Part shown: positions 1 through 9,657 of the stretch, piece by piece
How the letters are laid out: every line of letters starts with the position of its first letter
How positions within the stretch are numbered: the first letter of the stretch is position 1
Assembly (NCBI GenBank): GCA_020635905.1
Contig: JACJYV010000004.1
Coordinates: 558,001-622,000 of the forward strand
Direction: 5' to 3'
From: Bacteroidia bacterium
GTDB lineage: Bacteria > Bacteroidota > Bacteroidia > J057 > JADKCL01
DNA: 64,000 nt
Program-made: the position numbers and the translations under genes
Notes under the pieces: generated by a model
The model's input: only the letters and a program-made list of their open reading frames with translations
Databases searched by the model: none
Told to the model about the DNA's origin: nothing

Positions 1-2777
1 CCCGCATTTCAGACAAGGTAACCCTGGCCGACCGCCTGATGAAAGTCCTGAATTCCCTGTACCAGCCTTCCCTTAATCTGGCTTTGAAATGGCCCAAAAC
101 GGTGGTTTCAGGAGCCCTGCTCATGCTGGCCTTCAGTCTGGTGGTCTTTACCCAGATGGGAGGGGAGTTTATCCCTACCCTGGAAGAAGGCGATCTGGCC
201 ATGCAAATGACCCTGGAGCCAGGTAGTTCGCTGGAAAAAAGTATTGCCACCTCGACCCGGGCGGAAAAAATTCTGAAAGAGAATTTCCCTGAAGTGGTGC
301 ATGTGGTTTCCAAAATCGGGACCGCAGAGATTCCCACGGATCCCATGGCCATTGAGGACGCGGATGTGATGATCATTTTGAAAGAAAGCGAGGAATGGGT
401 GAGCGCGACTTCGCGGGAGGAATTGATTACCAAAATGAAGGAAAAACTGGAGGAGGTTTCAGATGCTTCATTTGAATTTACCCAACCCATACAGCTCAGA
501 TTCAACGAATTGATTACAGGTGCCAAAACGGATATTGCAGTCAAAATCTTTGGGGAAGATATGGGAGAACTGGAGAAGCAGGCCCATCAGGCGGCAGATA
601 TTATCCGCGGTATTCCCGGCGCAGGGGACGTGAAAGTGGAGCAAACTGAAGGTTTAAACCAGATTTCCCTGAAAATCAACCGGCCTATGCTGAGCCTGAA
701 CGGTCTCACGGTGAACGAGGTAAACCATGCCATCCGCACCTGTTACGCAGGAATGGTGGCTGGCTCAGTGTATGAAAATGAACGCAAATTTGACCTGGTT
801 GCCCGCCTGGCTCAAAAGGACAGAGCCAATATTTCTCTGGGGCAAATCCGCATTCAAAATGCGTCAGGACGGTTGGTTCCGCTTTCTCAACTGGTTGAAA
901 CAGAGGAAAATATTGGGCCTATGCAAATCTCCCGCGAAGATGCCAAACGGCGGATCAACATCGGGGTGAATGTGCGCGACCGCGACGTTGCCTCCTTGGT
1001 GGCCGAAATCCAAACCAAGCTGGATCAGCAACTGAAGCTGCCTCCTGGATATCAAATCCATTACGGCGGACAGTTTGAAAACCTGCAAAATGCGCTGGGA
1101 AGACTGAAAGTGGCGGTGCCCATTGCCTTAGGGCTCATTTTGTTTATCCTTTACCTGGCTTTTGGCTCTGCAAAACATGCCTTGCTGATCTTTGTCACGG
1201 TGCCGCTTTCGGCCGTGGGAGGGGTGATGGCTTTGCAATTGCGGGGCATGCCCTTCAGTATCTCTGCGGGGATTGGCTTCATTGCCCTTTTTGGGGTGGC
1301 CGTGCTCAATGGGTTGGTTTTGATGAATGAATTTATCCGCCTGCGCGACAAAAAGACGCTGGAACTGAAGGAAGTGGTGATGAATGGCTCCCTGAGCAGG
1401 CTGCGGCCTGTGCTGATGACCGCGGTGGTGGCCTCCCTGGGCTTTTTGCCCATGGCCCTTTCTACTACAAACGGGGCAGAAGTGCAGCGTCCATTGGCGA
1501 CGGTGGTAATAGGGGGCCTCATTTCCTCCACCTTGCTGACCCTTTTGGTGCTGCCCGTGATCTTCTTTCTGGCGAGTAAAAAGGGTTGGCAAATAGGCCC
1601 CGTGGTAAAATCTCTGCTGATTTTACTGTTATTTTTGCCCGGAATTTCCTTTGCCCAGAGCACGAATCTGGAAGGATTGCTTTCCCGGGCCAAAGAACAG
1701 AATTCAACCCTGAAAATCCGTGAACTGGATCAGCAAACCTGGGAAAACCGCGCCCGTTATGCTTACAAAGTGGATCCCGCAGATGTATCCCTTCAATATG
1801 GCCAGATCAACGAAATCCGCAACGATATTTATGTGCAGGTGCACCAGGATATCGGGCGCCCCTGGGCGCTGAAGGCGGGGAAGGAGTGGGCCCGCGCGGG
1901 CCTGGCTCAGTCGCTGAGCGAAAGCGAACTGGCTGCCTGGGAGATTGATTACGAAGTAAAAAGCCGTTTTTATGAGCTGCAAAACCTGCAGGAACGCAAT
2001 CGGCTGCTGGAGCGAATGGATTCCATTCTGGCCAAATCTATGGCCGATATGCAGGCCCGCAGGGACGCAGGCGACCTCAGTGAGGCCGAATACATGATTT
2101 TCAGCCAGCACCTTTTCGGACTTTCCAACCTGAAAAAACAAGCGGAGCTGCAGAGCCTTGAACTGCGGAGTCAGTTGGGAAAAATTGCCTGGCTGGAGCC
2201 AGAAACGGAGATCGAGGTGCCAAAGGGAATGCCTGAACCCGGCTTGAGTATGTCCCGCGAGTTGAATGATTTGCAATTGAAACCGCTGAAATTGCAGATT
2301 GAACTGGGGCAGGCAATGGAGAAAAAAATCCGTCAATCTTACCTTCCCTCGGTCAGAATCGGGTATTTTCACCAATCCTTGTCAAAAATTTATGGCTACC
2401 AGGGCGTCAGTGCCGGGCTGGCCATTCCTGTATTTCGAACCGGCAAAAAGCTGGAACTCTGGGAGGCCAATGCACAAAAGCTGGAAGCTGAAATCAGGCT
2501 TTCTGAGCGGGAAATGGCTTTGCGTCACGAACTTGAAAGACTGGAATCCGCCCTTCAACTGACCGAAAACCAATTGAAACTGTATGAGGCAAATTATCCT
2601 CAACGGCTGCGCAACGCCTATGAAACCCTGTTGCAAAAGCTGCAAACGGGGGACATCACCACCCTGGAATTTGTACAACAGGGTCAGATTCTCCTGCAAT
2701 CCCAAAACGATTACTTTCAGTTTGCTAACCAAAAAGTCCAGCTGGTACTGGAAATCAACTTTCTCCGAACCAAATAA
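1..2777 (+). CDS. CusA/CzcA-type heavy-metal RND pump fused to a TolC-like outer-membrane channel (5' partial)
   Basis: The frame is open to the left edge, so the N-terminal part of the pump lies outside; the first in-frame ATG is at 39 and residues are counted from it. Residues 1 to about 515 are the C-terminal half of a metal-efflux RND protein: periplasmic porter segments, then membrane helices near 358-376, 382-401, 411-430, 455-474 and 486-511, with the family motif GIGFIALFGVAVLNG. At about 521-540 there is an internal signal-peptide-like stretch (LLILLLFLPGISFAQS), followed by about 370 residues of alpha-helical outer-membrane efflux protein. The pump and exit duct are therefore one polypeptide, an arrangement known in Bacteroidota. 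The adaptor gene follows after 10 nt. Family assignment is firm; the metal (Cu/Ag or Co/Zn/Cd) cannot be read from this part. Confidence 0.92.
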   Translation, partial: RISDKVTLADRLMKVLNSLYQPSLNLALKWPKTVVSGALLMLAFSLVVFTQMGGEFIPTLEEGDLAMQMTLEPGSSLEKSIATSTRAEKILKENFPEVVHVVSKIGTAEIPTDPMAIEDADVMIILKESEEWVSATSREELITKMKEKLEEVSDASFEFTQPIQLRFNELITGAKTDIAVKIFGEDMGELEKQAHQAADIIRGIPGAGDVKVEQTEGLNQISLKINRPMLSLNGLTVNEVNHAIRTCYAGMVAGSVYENERKFDLVARLAQKDRANISLGQIRIQNASGRLVPLSQLVETEENIGPMQISREDAKRRINIGVNVRDRDVASLVAEIQTKLDQQLKLPPGYQIHYGGQFENLQNALGRLKVAVPIALGLILFILYLAFGSAKHALLIFVTVPLSAVGGVMALQLRGMPFSISAGIGFIALFGVAVLNGLVLMNEFIRLRDKKTLELKEVVMNGSLSRLRPVLMTAVVASLGFLPMALSTTNGAEVQRPLATVVIGGLISSTLLTLLVLPVIFFLASKKGWQIGPVVKSLLILLLFLPGISFAQSTNLEGLLSRAKEQNSTLKIRELDQQTWENRARYAYKVDPADVSLQYGQINEIRNDIYVQVHQDIGRPWALKAGKEWARAGLAQSLSESELAAWEIDYEVKSRFYELQNLQERNRLLERMDSILAKSMADMQARRDAGDLSEAEYMIFSQHLFGLSNLKKQAELQSLELRSQLGKIAWLEPETEIEVPKGMPEPGLSMSRELNDLQLKPLKLQIELGQAMEKKIRQSYLPSVRIGYFHQSLSKIYGYQGVSAGLAIPVFRTGKKLELWEANAQKLEAEIRLSEREMALRHELERLESALQLTENQLKLYEANYPQRLRNAYETLLQKLQTGDITTLEFVQQGQILLQSQNDYFQFANQKVQLVLEINFLRTK

Positions 2778-2787
2778 TCTCAAAATC

Positions 2788-3672
2788 ATGAAAAATTTAC
2801 ATATAATTTCCTCCCTGATCCTGATCATCCTTTTGTCCGCCTGCGGCGGCCAGAAACAAGAACCAACGGAAGAATCCTCCGTTGAGCTCCCATCCCTGGA
2901 AGCAGATAAAGATACTTCCCGGTCCGCCCAAACTGATTCACCCGTGACGGCCAACCTGGAGTTATTTGGCCAGATCGACGTGCCACCCAATTTTATCCGG
3001 GAAACCCACAGCAAAGTGAGCGCTTATGTGACTTCGGTCAAGGTGCTGGAAGGACAGCGGGTTTCGGCCGGGCAGTTGCTGATTGAACTGGATTCGCCTG
3101 AATTTTTGGCTTTGCAGGAGGAATTTCTGACCGCTAAAGCCGATTTCGAACTGTATGCTGCGGCATTTCAGCGTAAGGAGAAGCTCATGGCCAGCAATTC
3201 CATTCCCCAGCGTGAATTTGAAGAGGCCCAGCACCAGTACAAAACCTCCAAAGCCAGCTACGAGGGCAAAGGCGAGCGCCTGCGGGCCATGGGTTTTGAT
3301 GTGGAAAAAATTGAAGCTTCCAAATGGCAGAAGAAACTCAGCATTTATGCAGATATGAGCGGCATTCTGACCAAACTCAATGTTTCGCCTGGCCAGCACA
3401 TTGGTCCCGACACCCACCTGCTGACCCTGGTGGATATGTCGCATGTGCATGTGGAAATTGATTTGCCCACCCAGGACATTGGCAGATTGAAGGAAGGAGA
3501 CCGTTTTTCCATGTACCGCACCAATGGAGAAGGCCCGATCGAGGGTAAAATTCACCTGGTCAATTCTGTGCTGGACGACCGTACCAATGCGGTCCGCGTG
3601 CACGGGCACCTGGAAGGAGTGACCCAGCACCTGATCGTGGGGGAACGGATGATGGTGAAGATGAAAAACTAA
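2788..3672 (+). CDS. RND efflux periplasmic adaptor lipoprotein (HlyD/CusB family)
   Basis: A 294-aa membrane-fusion protein that should bridge the inner-membrane pump and outer-membrane channel of the upstream gene. The start at 2788 is chosen because it gives a lipoprotein signal peptide with lipobox LLSACGG; the frame is open further upstream but lies inside the previous gene. A lipoyl/barrel-sandwich half motif (KVSAYVTSVKVLEGQRVSAGQ) is followed by a helical hairpin (about residues 115-170), the second half (SGILTKLNVSPGQHIGPDT) and a beta-barrel domain. It is shorter than typical CusB and ends soon after the barrel domain, with no metal-binding C-terminal extension. It sits 10 nt after the pump gene, so the two are very likely co-transcribed. 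Confidence 0.9.
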   Translation: MKNLHIISSLILIILLSACGGQKQEPTEESSVELPSLEADKDTSRSAQTDSPVTANLELFGQIDVPPNFIRETHSKVSAYVTSVKVLEGQRVSAGQLLIELDSPEFLALQEEFLTAKADFELYAAAFQRKEKLMASNSIPQREFEEAQHQYKTSKASYEGKGERLRAMGFDVEKIEASKWQKKLSIYADMSGILTKLNVSPGQHIGPDTHLLTLVDMSHVHVEIDLPTQDIGRLKEGDRFSMYRTNGEGPIEGKIHLVNSVLDDRTNAVRVHGHLEGVTQHLIVGERMMVKMKN

Positions 3673-3723
3673 GGCTGCAAGGCCAATTTTGTCAAAACCA
3701 GGATTTTTACTCAATTTTCTGGC

Positions 3724-4401
3724 ATGAAAAAAATCAGGGTGATCGTCACAGGTGCCTCAGGTATGGTGGGCATGGGCGTTTTGCTGGAATGCATTGATTC
3801 AGAATCAGTTGAATCCATTTTGGTGGTGGGCAGAACGCCCTGCGGGGTGGAAAATTCCAAATTGAAGGAGTTGCTGCATGGCGATTTTATGGATTTTTCC
3901 GGGGTGGAAGATCAATTGCAAGGCTATGACGCGTGCTTTTGGTGCCTCGGGGTGAGCGCAGCTGGCATGGATGAAGCCAAATATTCCCGCATTACCTACG
4001 ATTATACCCTGAATTTTGGCCGCTTATTGTCTCAAATCAATCCTGAAATGACCTTTATTTACGTTTCAGGAGCCGGGACAGACAGCACAGAAAAGGGGCG
4101 TCAGATGTGGGCGCGGGTCAAAGGAAAGACGGAAAATGATTTGTTGAAATTGCCTTTTAAGGATGCGTACATGTTTCGCCCCGGCATGATTCAACCCAAA
4201 CGCGGCATCAAATCCAAAACCCCGCTTTACAACTTTGTTTACACGGGCTTTGGCTGGCTGATTAATCTGATCAAGCTAATGGCCCCCAATTCTTCCACCG
4301 ACACCACCACCCACGGAAAAGCCATGATCAATGCTGTTTTGCATGGTTATGAGCAGAAAATCCTGGAAAATCCCCAAATCAATGCGTTAGGAGGGAAGTA
4401 G
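3724..4401 (+). CDS. NAD(P)-binding atypical SDR / epimerase-like protein
   Basis: A 225-aa cytoplasmic Rossmann-fold protein. The N-terminus has the dinucleotide-binding motif TGASGMVGMGV, followed by VVGRTP, matching the atypical short-chain dehydrogenase group (HTATIP2/NmrA-like). The canonical YxxxK pair is not obvious; a Ser-containing YVSGAGTDS segment sits where the active-site region usually is. The frame begins 51 nt after the efflux adaptor on the same strand and may belong to that operon, but nothing shows a role in metal efflux. It ends before a strong hairpin at 4450-4488. Substrate unknown. Confidence 0.82.
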   Translation: MKKIRVIVTGASGMVGMGVLLECIDSESVESILVVGRTPCGVENSKLKELLHGDFMDFSGVEDQLQGYDACFWCLGVSAAGMDEAKYSRITYDYTLNFGRLLSQINPEMTFIYVSGAGTDSTEKGRQMWARVKGKTENDLLKLPFKDAYMFRPGMIQPKRGIKSKTPLYNFVYTGFGWLINLIKLMAPNSSTDTTTHGKAMINAVLHGYEQKILENPQINALGGK

Positions 4402-4449
4402 GGGAGGTGCCTGCCCCGAAAAACCACTTATGCTCTATTTTTCCCAAAA

Positions 4450-4488
4450 AAGAAAGGATTGACCTTCTGAGAAGATCAATCCTTTCTT
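4450..4488. terminator. Bidirectional intrinsic terminator hairpin
   Basis: An inverted repeat has arms AAGAAAGGATTGA (4450-4462) and TCAATCCTTTCTT (4476-4488). An inner CTTC/GAAG pair extends the stem to about 17 bp with one mismatch and a 3-nt loop. It lies between the convergent genes ending at 4401 (+) and 4521 (-); A-rich sequence on the left and the T-containing right arm suit termination in both directions. Confidence 0.8.
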
Positions 4489-4520
4489 GGTGAAAGTCCT
4501 TTTGGGACTATTTCAGCGGC

Positions 4521-6680
4521 TTAGTTCTGAATCAGCACCCTTCTGGACACGCTTTGCGTGCCATTGGAAATGCGAACCAGGTACAGGCCAGCTTCCACGT
4601 TGAGGTTGATAACCGTTTGGTGATCAGCTTTTTCAATGAATCTGAGCTGTTTGCCCTGTACATCCATTACCTCAATGCTGAATTTATCCGCGGAATTTCC
4701 GATTTCAACCGTGAATTTTCCACTGGAAGGGTTGGGATAAACGTTCAGGCTGAATTCCACCTGGTTTCCATCCACACCCACCAGGTTGGTAACCGTGGCA
4801 GAAGTACTGGCGGTACAGCCGTTGGCATCCGTTACAGTGACAGAATAGCTGCCAGCCACCAGGCCTGTGAGGTCTTCCGTACCACCGCCATTGCTCCACA
4901 GGTAAGTGTAGGGAGAAGTTCCACCTGAAACCGTGAGGTCGATGGCACCATTGCCTGGGGCAGATTCGTCCGTAACTGAGGTGGACAGGGTAATGGCGGG
5001 CGGTTCAGCCATGGCAAAAGTTTGCATATAGGTGCAACCGTGTGCATCCGTCACTACTGCCTGGTAATTTCCAGGGGTCAGATCCGTGAGATAAGTGGAA
5101 GTCGTGGTATTGTCCCAAACCACCGTGTAACCAGGAGTTCCACCTGATGGATTGAGGAAAATCTCTCCGTCGTCGGCTCCGTTACAGCTGATCTGATTTA
5201 CGACCGCACTCGCAGTCAGTACCGTGGGTTCAGAAACCACCGTGGTTGAGGTATCCGTGCAACCATCTGAATCTGTGACGGTTACGGTATAGCTTCCAGC
5301 TGCAAGGTTGGTGATTGTGGAGCCCGTATCAGAATTTGACCAAAGGTAGGAGTAGGGGCTGGTTCCGCCCATGGCCATGGCACTGACGCCTCCATCAGCA
5401 TATCCGTTGCAGCTTGCATCAGCATCCAGCATGGTCGAGACCACGGCGGGCGCAGCGATGTTGACTTCCATGGTATCGTTGAAGTTGGAGGAATCGTTTA
5501 CGCTGTTGGGCATTTTGGTCCAGATTTTAATGTCTGTGGCCACATCAACAAATACGCTGCCAATTGTCACAATCATGGAATCGGGTGAACTGCCACCTGC
5601 GGTGTCGAGGAGCGCTGCAAAGGTGGTATCCGTTTGAGGAGTTCCGTTGACGGTCCAGCCCACGGTTACACCGTTGATCTGATTGGCTCCGTAATTGCGA
5701 ACCACAACTTCAACCGGATAATTTCCTTTACAAACGGGAGGCATAAAGCCATTGATGGCATCGATCCCGGCATCGTCATTGGGAAGAATCAGCAAGGTAA
5801 TGATAACAGATCCGTCGCCAAGGTTTACCCCGGCGTTCATGACCTGGTTGGTTCCGGCATTGAAGGAGCCACCGCCTCCGCCAGCCGGGCAGCATGCCCC
5901 GCCGTTATTTCCTGCACCGCCGCCACTGTAGCCGCCACCGCCGCCGCCGCGGTAGTTATTCCAACTGCTGGTTCCTCCGCCACCGCCAAATCCGCCGCGC
6001 CCTTGCTGAAAACCGCCATTTCCGCCATTCACAAAAGCTTTTCCACCTGCAGTTCCTGCTCCGTTGCCGAGCAATCCTCCGCCTGCATCCGCGCTGCTTG
6101 CCGCTGCTCCGCCGTTTCCGCCAGTTCCGCCTGCGCTAACGATCGATCCGTTTGCGCCGCTGGCTCCGCTGGTGGTGATTTGCCCATCACAAGTGGTGAC
6201 AAAACTGGCTCCATGGTTTCCGCCACCGCCACCCGCAACCACATACGGGTTGTTGGAGTTGTCGGTCACGAATGAGCCGCCACCGCCACCAAACTGGTGG
6301 TTGTAGGTCGTGGAGGGATAGCTCAGATAATCGCCACCTTGTTGACCAACCAGAATTTTCAGAACGGTGCCAGCCAGGAGGTTGAATTCCCCGCTGACCT
6401 GGGCGCCGCGACCGCCAAACTGGCCATATCCCTGGCCACCAAAAGCTTCAATTTTGTAGGGTCCCGTGGTTGGAACTGTCCAAAATTGAATCCCGCCTGA
6501 TGAGGTAACCTGACCATTGAGGTTGGTGGATGCATAGGCTGTATTCAGTTGTCCCTGGGTTGGCCCGATTTCGCCTGTGGCGCCTGCGGTTGAAAAAATA
6601 TAGGATTGTGCTGGCAATAAATTATTACCAAAAAATAATCCTGTCAAGAGTAAGATTAGTAAATGTCTACGTGTGATCAT
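4521..6680 (-). CDS. Secreted glycine-rich protein with SprB repeats and T9SS type A sorting domain
   Basis: A 719-aa exported protein. It has an N-terminal signal peptide (LLILLLTGLFFGNNLLPAQ), then a glycine-rich domain to about residue 300 with dense GGGGG runs, then an adhesion-type beta domain. Three SprB-type repeats follow (around 415-485, 490-560 and 560-635), recognisable by GGTSPYSYLWSNSDTG, TNLAAGSYTVTVTD and DANGCT. The last ~80 residues are a T9SS sorting domain starting at VYPNPSSGKFTVEIG and ending in SVSRRVLIQN. Such proteins are sent across the outer membrane by T9SS and anchored or released. The glycine-rich plus SprB layout suggests a surface adhesin or filament, which is inference. 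It is followed by a strong terminator and has a 220-bp AT-rich upstream region. Confidence 0.9.
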   Translation of the reverse strand: MITRRHLLILLLTGLFFGNNLLPAQSYIFSTAGATGEIGPTQGQLNTAYASTNLNGQVTSSGGIQFWTVPTTGPYKIEAFGGQGYGQFGGRGAQVSGEFNLLAGTVLKILVGQQGGDYLSYPSTTYNHQFGGGGGSFVTDNSNNPYVVAGGGGGNHGASFVTTCDGQITTSGASGANGSIVSAGGTGGNGGAAASSADAGGGLLGNGAGTAGGKAFVNGGNGGFQQGRGGFGGGGGTSSWNNYRGGGGGGYSGGGAGNNGGACCPAGGGGGSFNAGTNQVMNAGVNLGDGSVIITLLILPNDDAGIDAINGFMPPVCKGNYPVEVVVRNYGANQINGVTVGWTVNGTPQTDTTFAALLDTAGGSSPDSMIVTIGSVFVDVATDIKIWTKMPNSVNDSSNFNDTMEVNIAAPAVVSTMLDADASCNGYADGGVSAMAMGGTSPYSYLWSNSDTGSTITNLAAGSYTVTVTDSDGCTDTSTTVVSEPTVLTASAVVNQISCNGADDGEIFLNPSGGTPGYTVVWDNTTTSTYLTDLTPGNYQAVVTDAHGCTYMQTFAMAEPPAITLSTSVTDESAPGNGAIDLTVSGGTSPYTYLWSNGGGTEDLTGLVAGSYSVTVTDANGCTASTSATVTNLVGVDGNQVEFSLNVYPNPSSGKFTVEIGNSADKFSIEVMDVQGKQLRFIEKADHQTVINLNVEAGLYLVRISNGTQSVSRRVLIQN

Positions 6681-6901
6681 TGAATAAATATTAGATGATT
6701 GTTTAATTCATAAATTTATTAATAAATTTCGAAACCTCCATATTTGTCTGTAATGCCAGCTATTGAGTCACAATCCTAATTTAAGCAATTTAATATTCTT
6801 TCCCTATAATTTATATTATGTTAAGTAGGTGTTTTCGAAAGACTCCCCCATCTCCTGCAATCTTCATATTTTTTCCATGATAAATTTTGGCGTATCTCAG
6901 G
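6681..6901. other. AT-rich intergenic region
   Basis: A 221-bp very AT-rich gap between two minus-strand genes. It must hold the promoter of the SprB-repeat gene, but I could not pin a clear Bacteroidota -33/-7 pair and see no other feature. Confidence 0.4.
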
Positions 6902-7681
6902 TCAGAGCATCAGAAAAATTCCAATTTCCAGCGGACTGATTTTGGGATAAGCGTAGCTGTAGTTGCTGCCGTTGTTCTCAAATTTTCCTGTGCCTGCCGG
7001 GTCCCAGAAAACCCGGTCAGCCCGGTACAAATCACTCATGCGATAAAATGCATGGATGCCGATCCAATTGGTGCTCAGCCTGACGTACGGTCCGTAACGC
7101 CAGGGATTGAAATCATCAAACTGATGATATTTTTCCGTCCAGAGTTTGCGGTTTTTGTCATCGTTGACCCGCCTTTTGAAAGTGCCGCCCAGGTTATAAC
7201 CAATAATTCCGCCAAATTCTGCAAATAATTTCACTTTTTCGTCCAGATTCCTGACCAGATTGATGCGAAATCCAATGGGAGTTTCTGCATAAAATCCACG
7301 AAAGCGCTCAATAGCGTAAAGATTTGTATCTGAGGGGAAAACTTTTTTTACGTTATTTCTGAAGGTCAGCTTGTGCCAGGTGGCTCTGGGTTCAATTTTA
7401 AAGGCCACCACGCTGCCAATCGGAAAATTGAAACTCATGGCCAGGCTCAGGGCGCCAGATCTGGAAGCATCCCAGGGAAAACTGTCGCGGTCGGCAATGC
7501 CCGTGGGAATCAAAAAGGTGGAAGAAACCATCAGGTCGAATTTTTCGTTCCCCGAAACCATGATTTTCTGCTTAGGGGCCAGTTTGGCCGTGTTATTGGG
7601 GTCGTCTGAAGTCTGGGCAAAACAGTTGGAACCCGCCCCGATCAGCATTAAAAATGAAAGGATCAGTAAACCTTTTTTCAT
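6902..7681 (-). CDS. Outer-membrane beta-barrel-like protein
   Basis: A 259-aa protein with signal peptide MKKGLLILSFLMLIGAGSNCFAQ; the ATG at 7681 is preferred over a possible start 39 nt upstream because it places the signal peptide at the N-terminus. The mature part alternates hydrophobic and polar residues with many aromatic-ended strands (SLAMSFNFPIGSVVAFKIEP, GIIGYNLGGTF, YGPYVRLSTNWIGIHAFY), typical of a small barrel such as those in PorT/OmpW-like families. It ends with a hydrophobic residue stretch (LEIGIFLML), as barrel proteins often do. No specific family is recognised. It is a single gene between AT-rich gaps. Confidence 0.7.
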   Translation of the reverse strand: MKKGLLILSFLMLIGAGSNCFAQTSDDPNNTAKLAPKQKIMVSGNEKFDLMVSSTFLIPTGIADRDSFPWDASRSGALSLAMSFNFPIGSVVAFKIEPRATWHKLTFRNNVKKVFPSDTNLYAIERFRGFYAETPIGFRINLVRNLDEKVKLFAEFGGIIGYNLGGTFKRRVNDDKNRKLWTEKYHQFDDFNPWRYGPYVRLSTNWIGIHAFYRMSDLYRADRVFWDPAGTGKFENNGSNYSYAYPKISPLEIGIFLML

Positions 7682-7780
7682 GGGTTTAGAACGATAAATT
7701 ATTGCCTGAGTTTGAATCATACCGCAAATTATGGATTTTGGCTTTTATTTCCTGATTAATCCTGCTTCAGTCAAGAAATT

Positions 7781-8251
7781 ATGCAGCTTCCCTCCCGCTT
7801 CAATATTCGTGTGTATGGCCTTCATGTTGATTCCCAAAACCGGGTTTTACTTTCAGATGAATACCGTTTCGGGCATCACATGACCAAGTTTCCCGGCGGT
7901 GGGCTGGAAAAAGGTGAAGGCCTGGAACAGGCATTAAAGCGGGAGTTTCAGGAAGAATTATCAGTTGAGGTGTGTGATCATAAGTTATTTTATATCAATG
8001 ACTTCCTGCAAATATCCGCCTTTGATCCAAAAGACCAGATTATCTCGGTCTATTATCTGTTGCAGCTCGCTTCTCCCCTTTACAAACCTGTTTCTGAGCT
8101 TCCTTTTGATTTTCCTGAACTGGTGGAAGGTGCTCAATCTTTTCGCTGGCAATCCCTGGATCAACTACATCCCGACCAACTCACTTTCCCCATTGACAAG
8201 GTTGTGGCCCAACTTTTGCACGAAAAACGTCATGAAATACGAAATTTGTAA
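7781..8251 (+). CDS. NUDIX hydrolase
   Basis: A 156-aa cytoplasmic protein with a complete Nudix box at about residues 40-62: G-x5-E-x7-REFQEEL-x-V, read from GGLEKGEGLEQALKREFQEE. This motif binds divalent metal and catalyses hydrolysis of nucleoside diphosphates linked to another moiety. The N-terminal strand FNIRVYGLHVDSQNRVLLSDE fits the fold. Length is normal for a stand-alone NUDIX enzyme. The substrate cannot be predicted. The next gene begins about 60 nt downstream on the same strand. Confidence 0.93.
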   Translation: MQLPSRFNIRVYGLHVDSQNRVLLSDEYRFGHHMTKFPGGGLEKGEGLEQALKREFQEELSVEVCDHKLFYINDFLQISAFDPKDQIISVYYLLQLASPLYKPVSELPFDFPELVEGAQSFRWQSLDQLHPDQLTFPIDKVVAQLLHEKRHEIRNL

Positions 8252-8310
8252 CCTTTTTTCGTTAGTAACTCAGCGGCCCTGGTTGTAATTTTGTGCCAAT
8301 ATGCTTGCCT

Positions 8311-9483
8311 ATGCGTCTGTTAATCAGCTTATTTTCCCTGATTTTTATTCTGATTTCTCCTGATCTGTGCCTGAATGCCCAGGCTTTGCCTGATCCGGGC
8401 CGTATTCCCTATGATTTGTGTGAAAATGCCTGGAAAATCAAGCCTGGAGACACCCTCAGGGCCCTTTCCAATCAGTATGCCACGGTGGGTCCTGTGGCAC
8501 AGATTCCAGCAGTTTTACCCAATACCTGCATCAAAACCTTCGAAAATGACCTCTGGTTTGAATTTATCACCACGGAGGATTACGATTTTTATGAAGTGGA
8601 AGTCACCTACCTGAGCTGCAATACGCCCGCAGGCCTGCAGGCCATGATTATCCGCACGGACGGTTGCAATGCCCGGGATTTCAAATACATGGCCTGCGTG
8701 AATTTCGAAAGTATGGACACCATGCGCCTGATTTTGCAGGAAAATACGCCCGGATTGAGGCATTTGGTGCATGTGGATGGTTTTGATGGTACAATTTGCG
8801 AATTCAACCTGAGTTTCAGAGGCCGCAAACAAATCAAGGCTTGTCGCCGGGATTTGCGCTACATGCGCTACACTTACGATCTGAAGGATGAACCCGTTTA
8901 CCAGGCCCGTGATCTGGGAGGAAAGTTCATGAATAATAATTTTACCCTGAAATGGACTTCCACCCAGGACGATAACGTGGATTATTTTCTGGTCGAGGAG
9001 GTTAAAACCCTGGAAAATGGAGAGAAAACAGCCGAATTGCTCAAACTGGTGGAACCCAAAGATCTGGTGAGCGGGGGAAAAATTCATTACCAGTTTCAGG
9101 ATACGCGCCCCGTTTTCAGCGAGGGAGCCGATTATTGTTACCGCATTGTGCGTCAGGATAAGGACGGAAAGCGCCAGTATTCAGAAAATGTATGTGTCAA
9201 AGCCAGTCTGGTGACGGGATTTTTTGTGAATGAAGTGGAAAAATCACCCGAGAAAGGAAAATTTACGGTCCATTACCTCAATCAAAAGGAAGGTCAGAGT
9301 TACAAATTATCTGTGCTGAACGAGCAAATGAACCCAGTCAAGCAATTTACCCTGAAGAAAGAGCCCTACCGCGACGGCACCATTACCCTCGACATGTCTT
9401 CATTCCCCCCAGGAACCTATTTTTTCAAGATGGACAGCGGCAAGGGCTGGTTTTTGCGGGAATTTTTGGTGGAAGAAAATTAA
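8311..9483 (+). CDS. Secreted protein with a probable T9SS C-terminal domain
   Basis: A 390-aa exported protein with signal peptide MRLLISLFSLIFILISPDLCLNAQ. The ATG at 8311 is preferred over a GTG at 8293. The N-terminal ~170 residues contain several cysteines (CENAW, CIKTF, LSCNTPAG, DGCNARD, MACVNF) and look like a jelly-roll domain. A fibronectin-type region follows (LKWTSTQDDNVDYFLVEE to YCYRIVRQDKDGKRQYSEN). The end (EKGKFTVHYLNQKEGQSYKL to GTYFFKMDSGKGWFLREFL) has the strand pattern of a type A sorting domain, though the usual YPNP start is replaced by VEKSPEKG. Function unknown. Confidence 0.78.
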   Translation: MRLLISLFSLIFILISPDLCLNAQALPDPGRIPYDLCENAWKIKPGDTLRALSNQYATVGPVAQIPAVLPNTCIKTFENDLWFEFITTEDYDFYEVEVTYLSCNTPAGLQAMIIRTDGCNARDFKYMACVNFESMDTMRLILQENTPGLRHLVHVDGFDGTICEFNLSFRGRKQIKACRRDLRYMRYTYDLKDEPVYQARDLGGKFMNNNFTLKWTSTQDDNVDYFLVEEVKTLENGEKTAELLKLVEPKDLVSGGKIHYQFQDTRPVFSEGADYCYRIVRQDKDGKRQYSENVCVKASLVTGFFVNEVEKSPEKGKFTVHYLNQKEGQSYKLSVLNEQMNPVKQFTLKKEPYRDGTITLDMSSFPPGTYFFKMDSGKGWFLREFLVEEN

Positions 9484-9517
9484 AGCTGCAAGCTTCTGGC
9501 TTAGAGCTGCGAGCTTT
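9484..9517. repeat. Short intergenic repeat, copy 1
   Basis: Directly after the stop codon of the upstream gene, a sequence of the form AGCTGCAAGCT...AGCTGCGAGCTTT recurs at 63203-63236, also immediately behind a T9SS-exported gene. The AAGCT/AGCTT arms can pair. Confidence 0.5.
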
Positions 9518-9657
9518 CTAATGGACTGATTGATGGCTCAAAGTCCCTGGCAATTTACACAGGGATGATTGTTTTTGGCCAATTTTTGCGTATTTTGCTA
9601 TTAACCAATGGCAAACGAAACTAACGAAACGTAAATGGTCGCAAGAATTGGTTCGCC

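Noticed and set aside
1128..1707. Minus-strand frames within the RND pump gene
   Set aside because: They are antisense to clear membrane helices of the pump; compositional shadows only.
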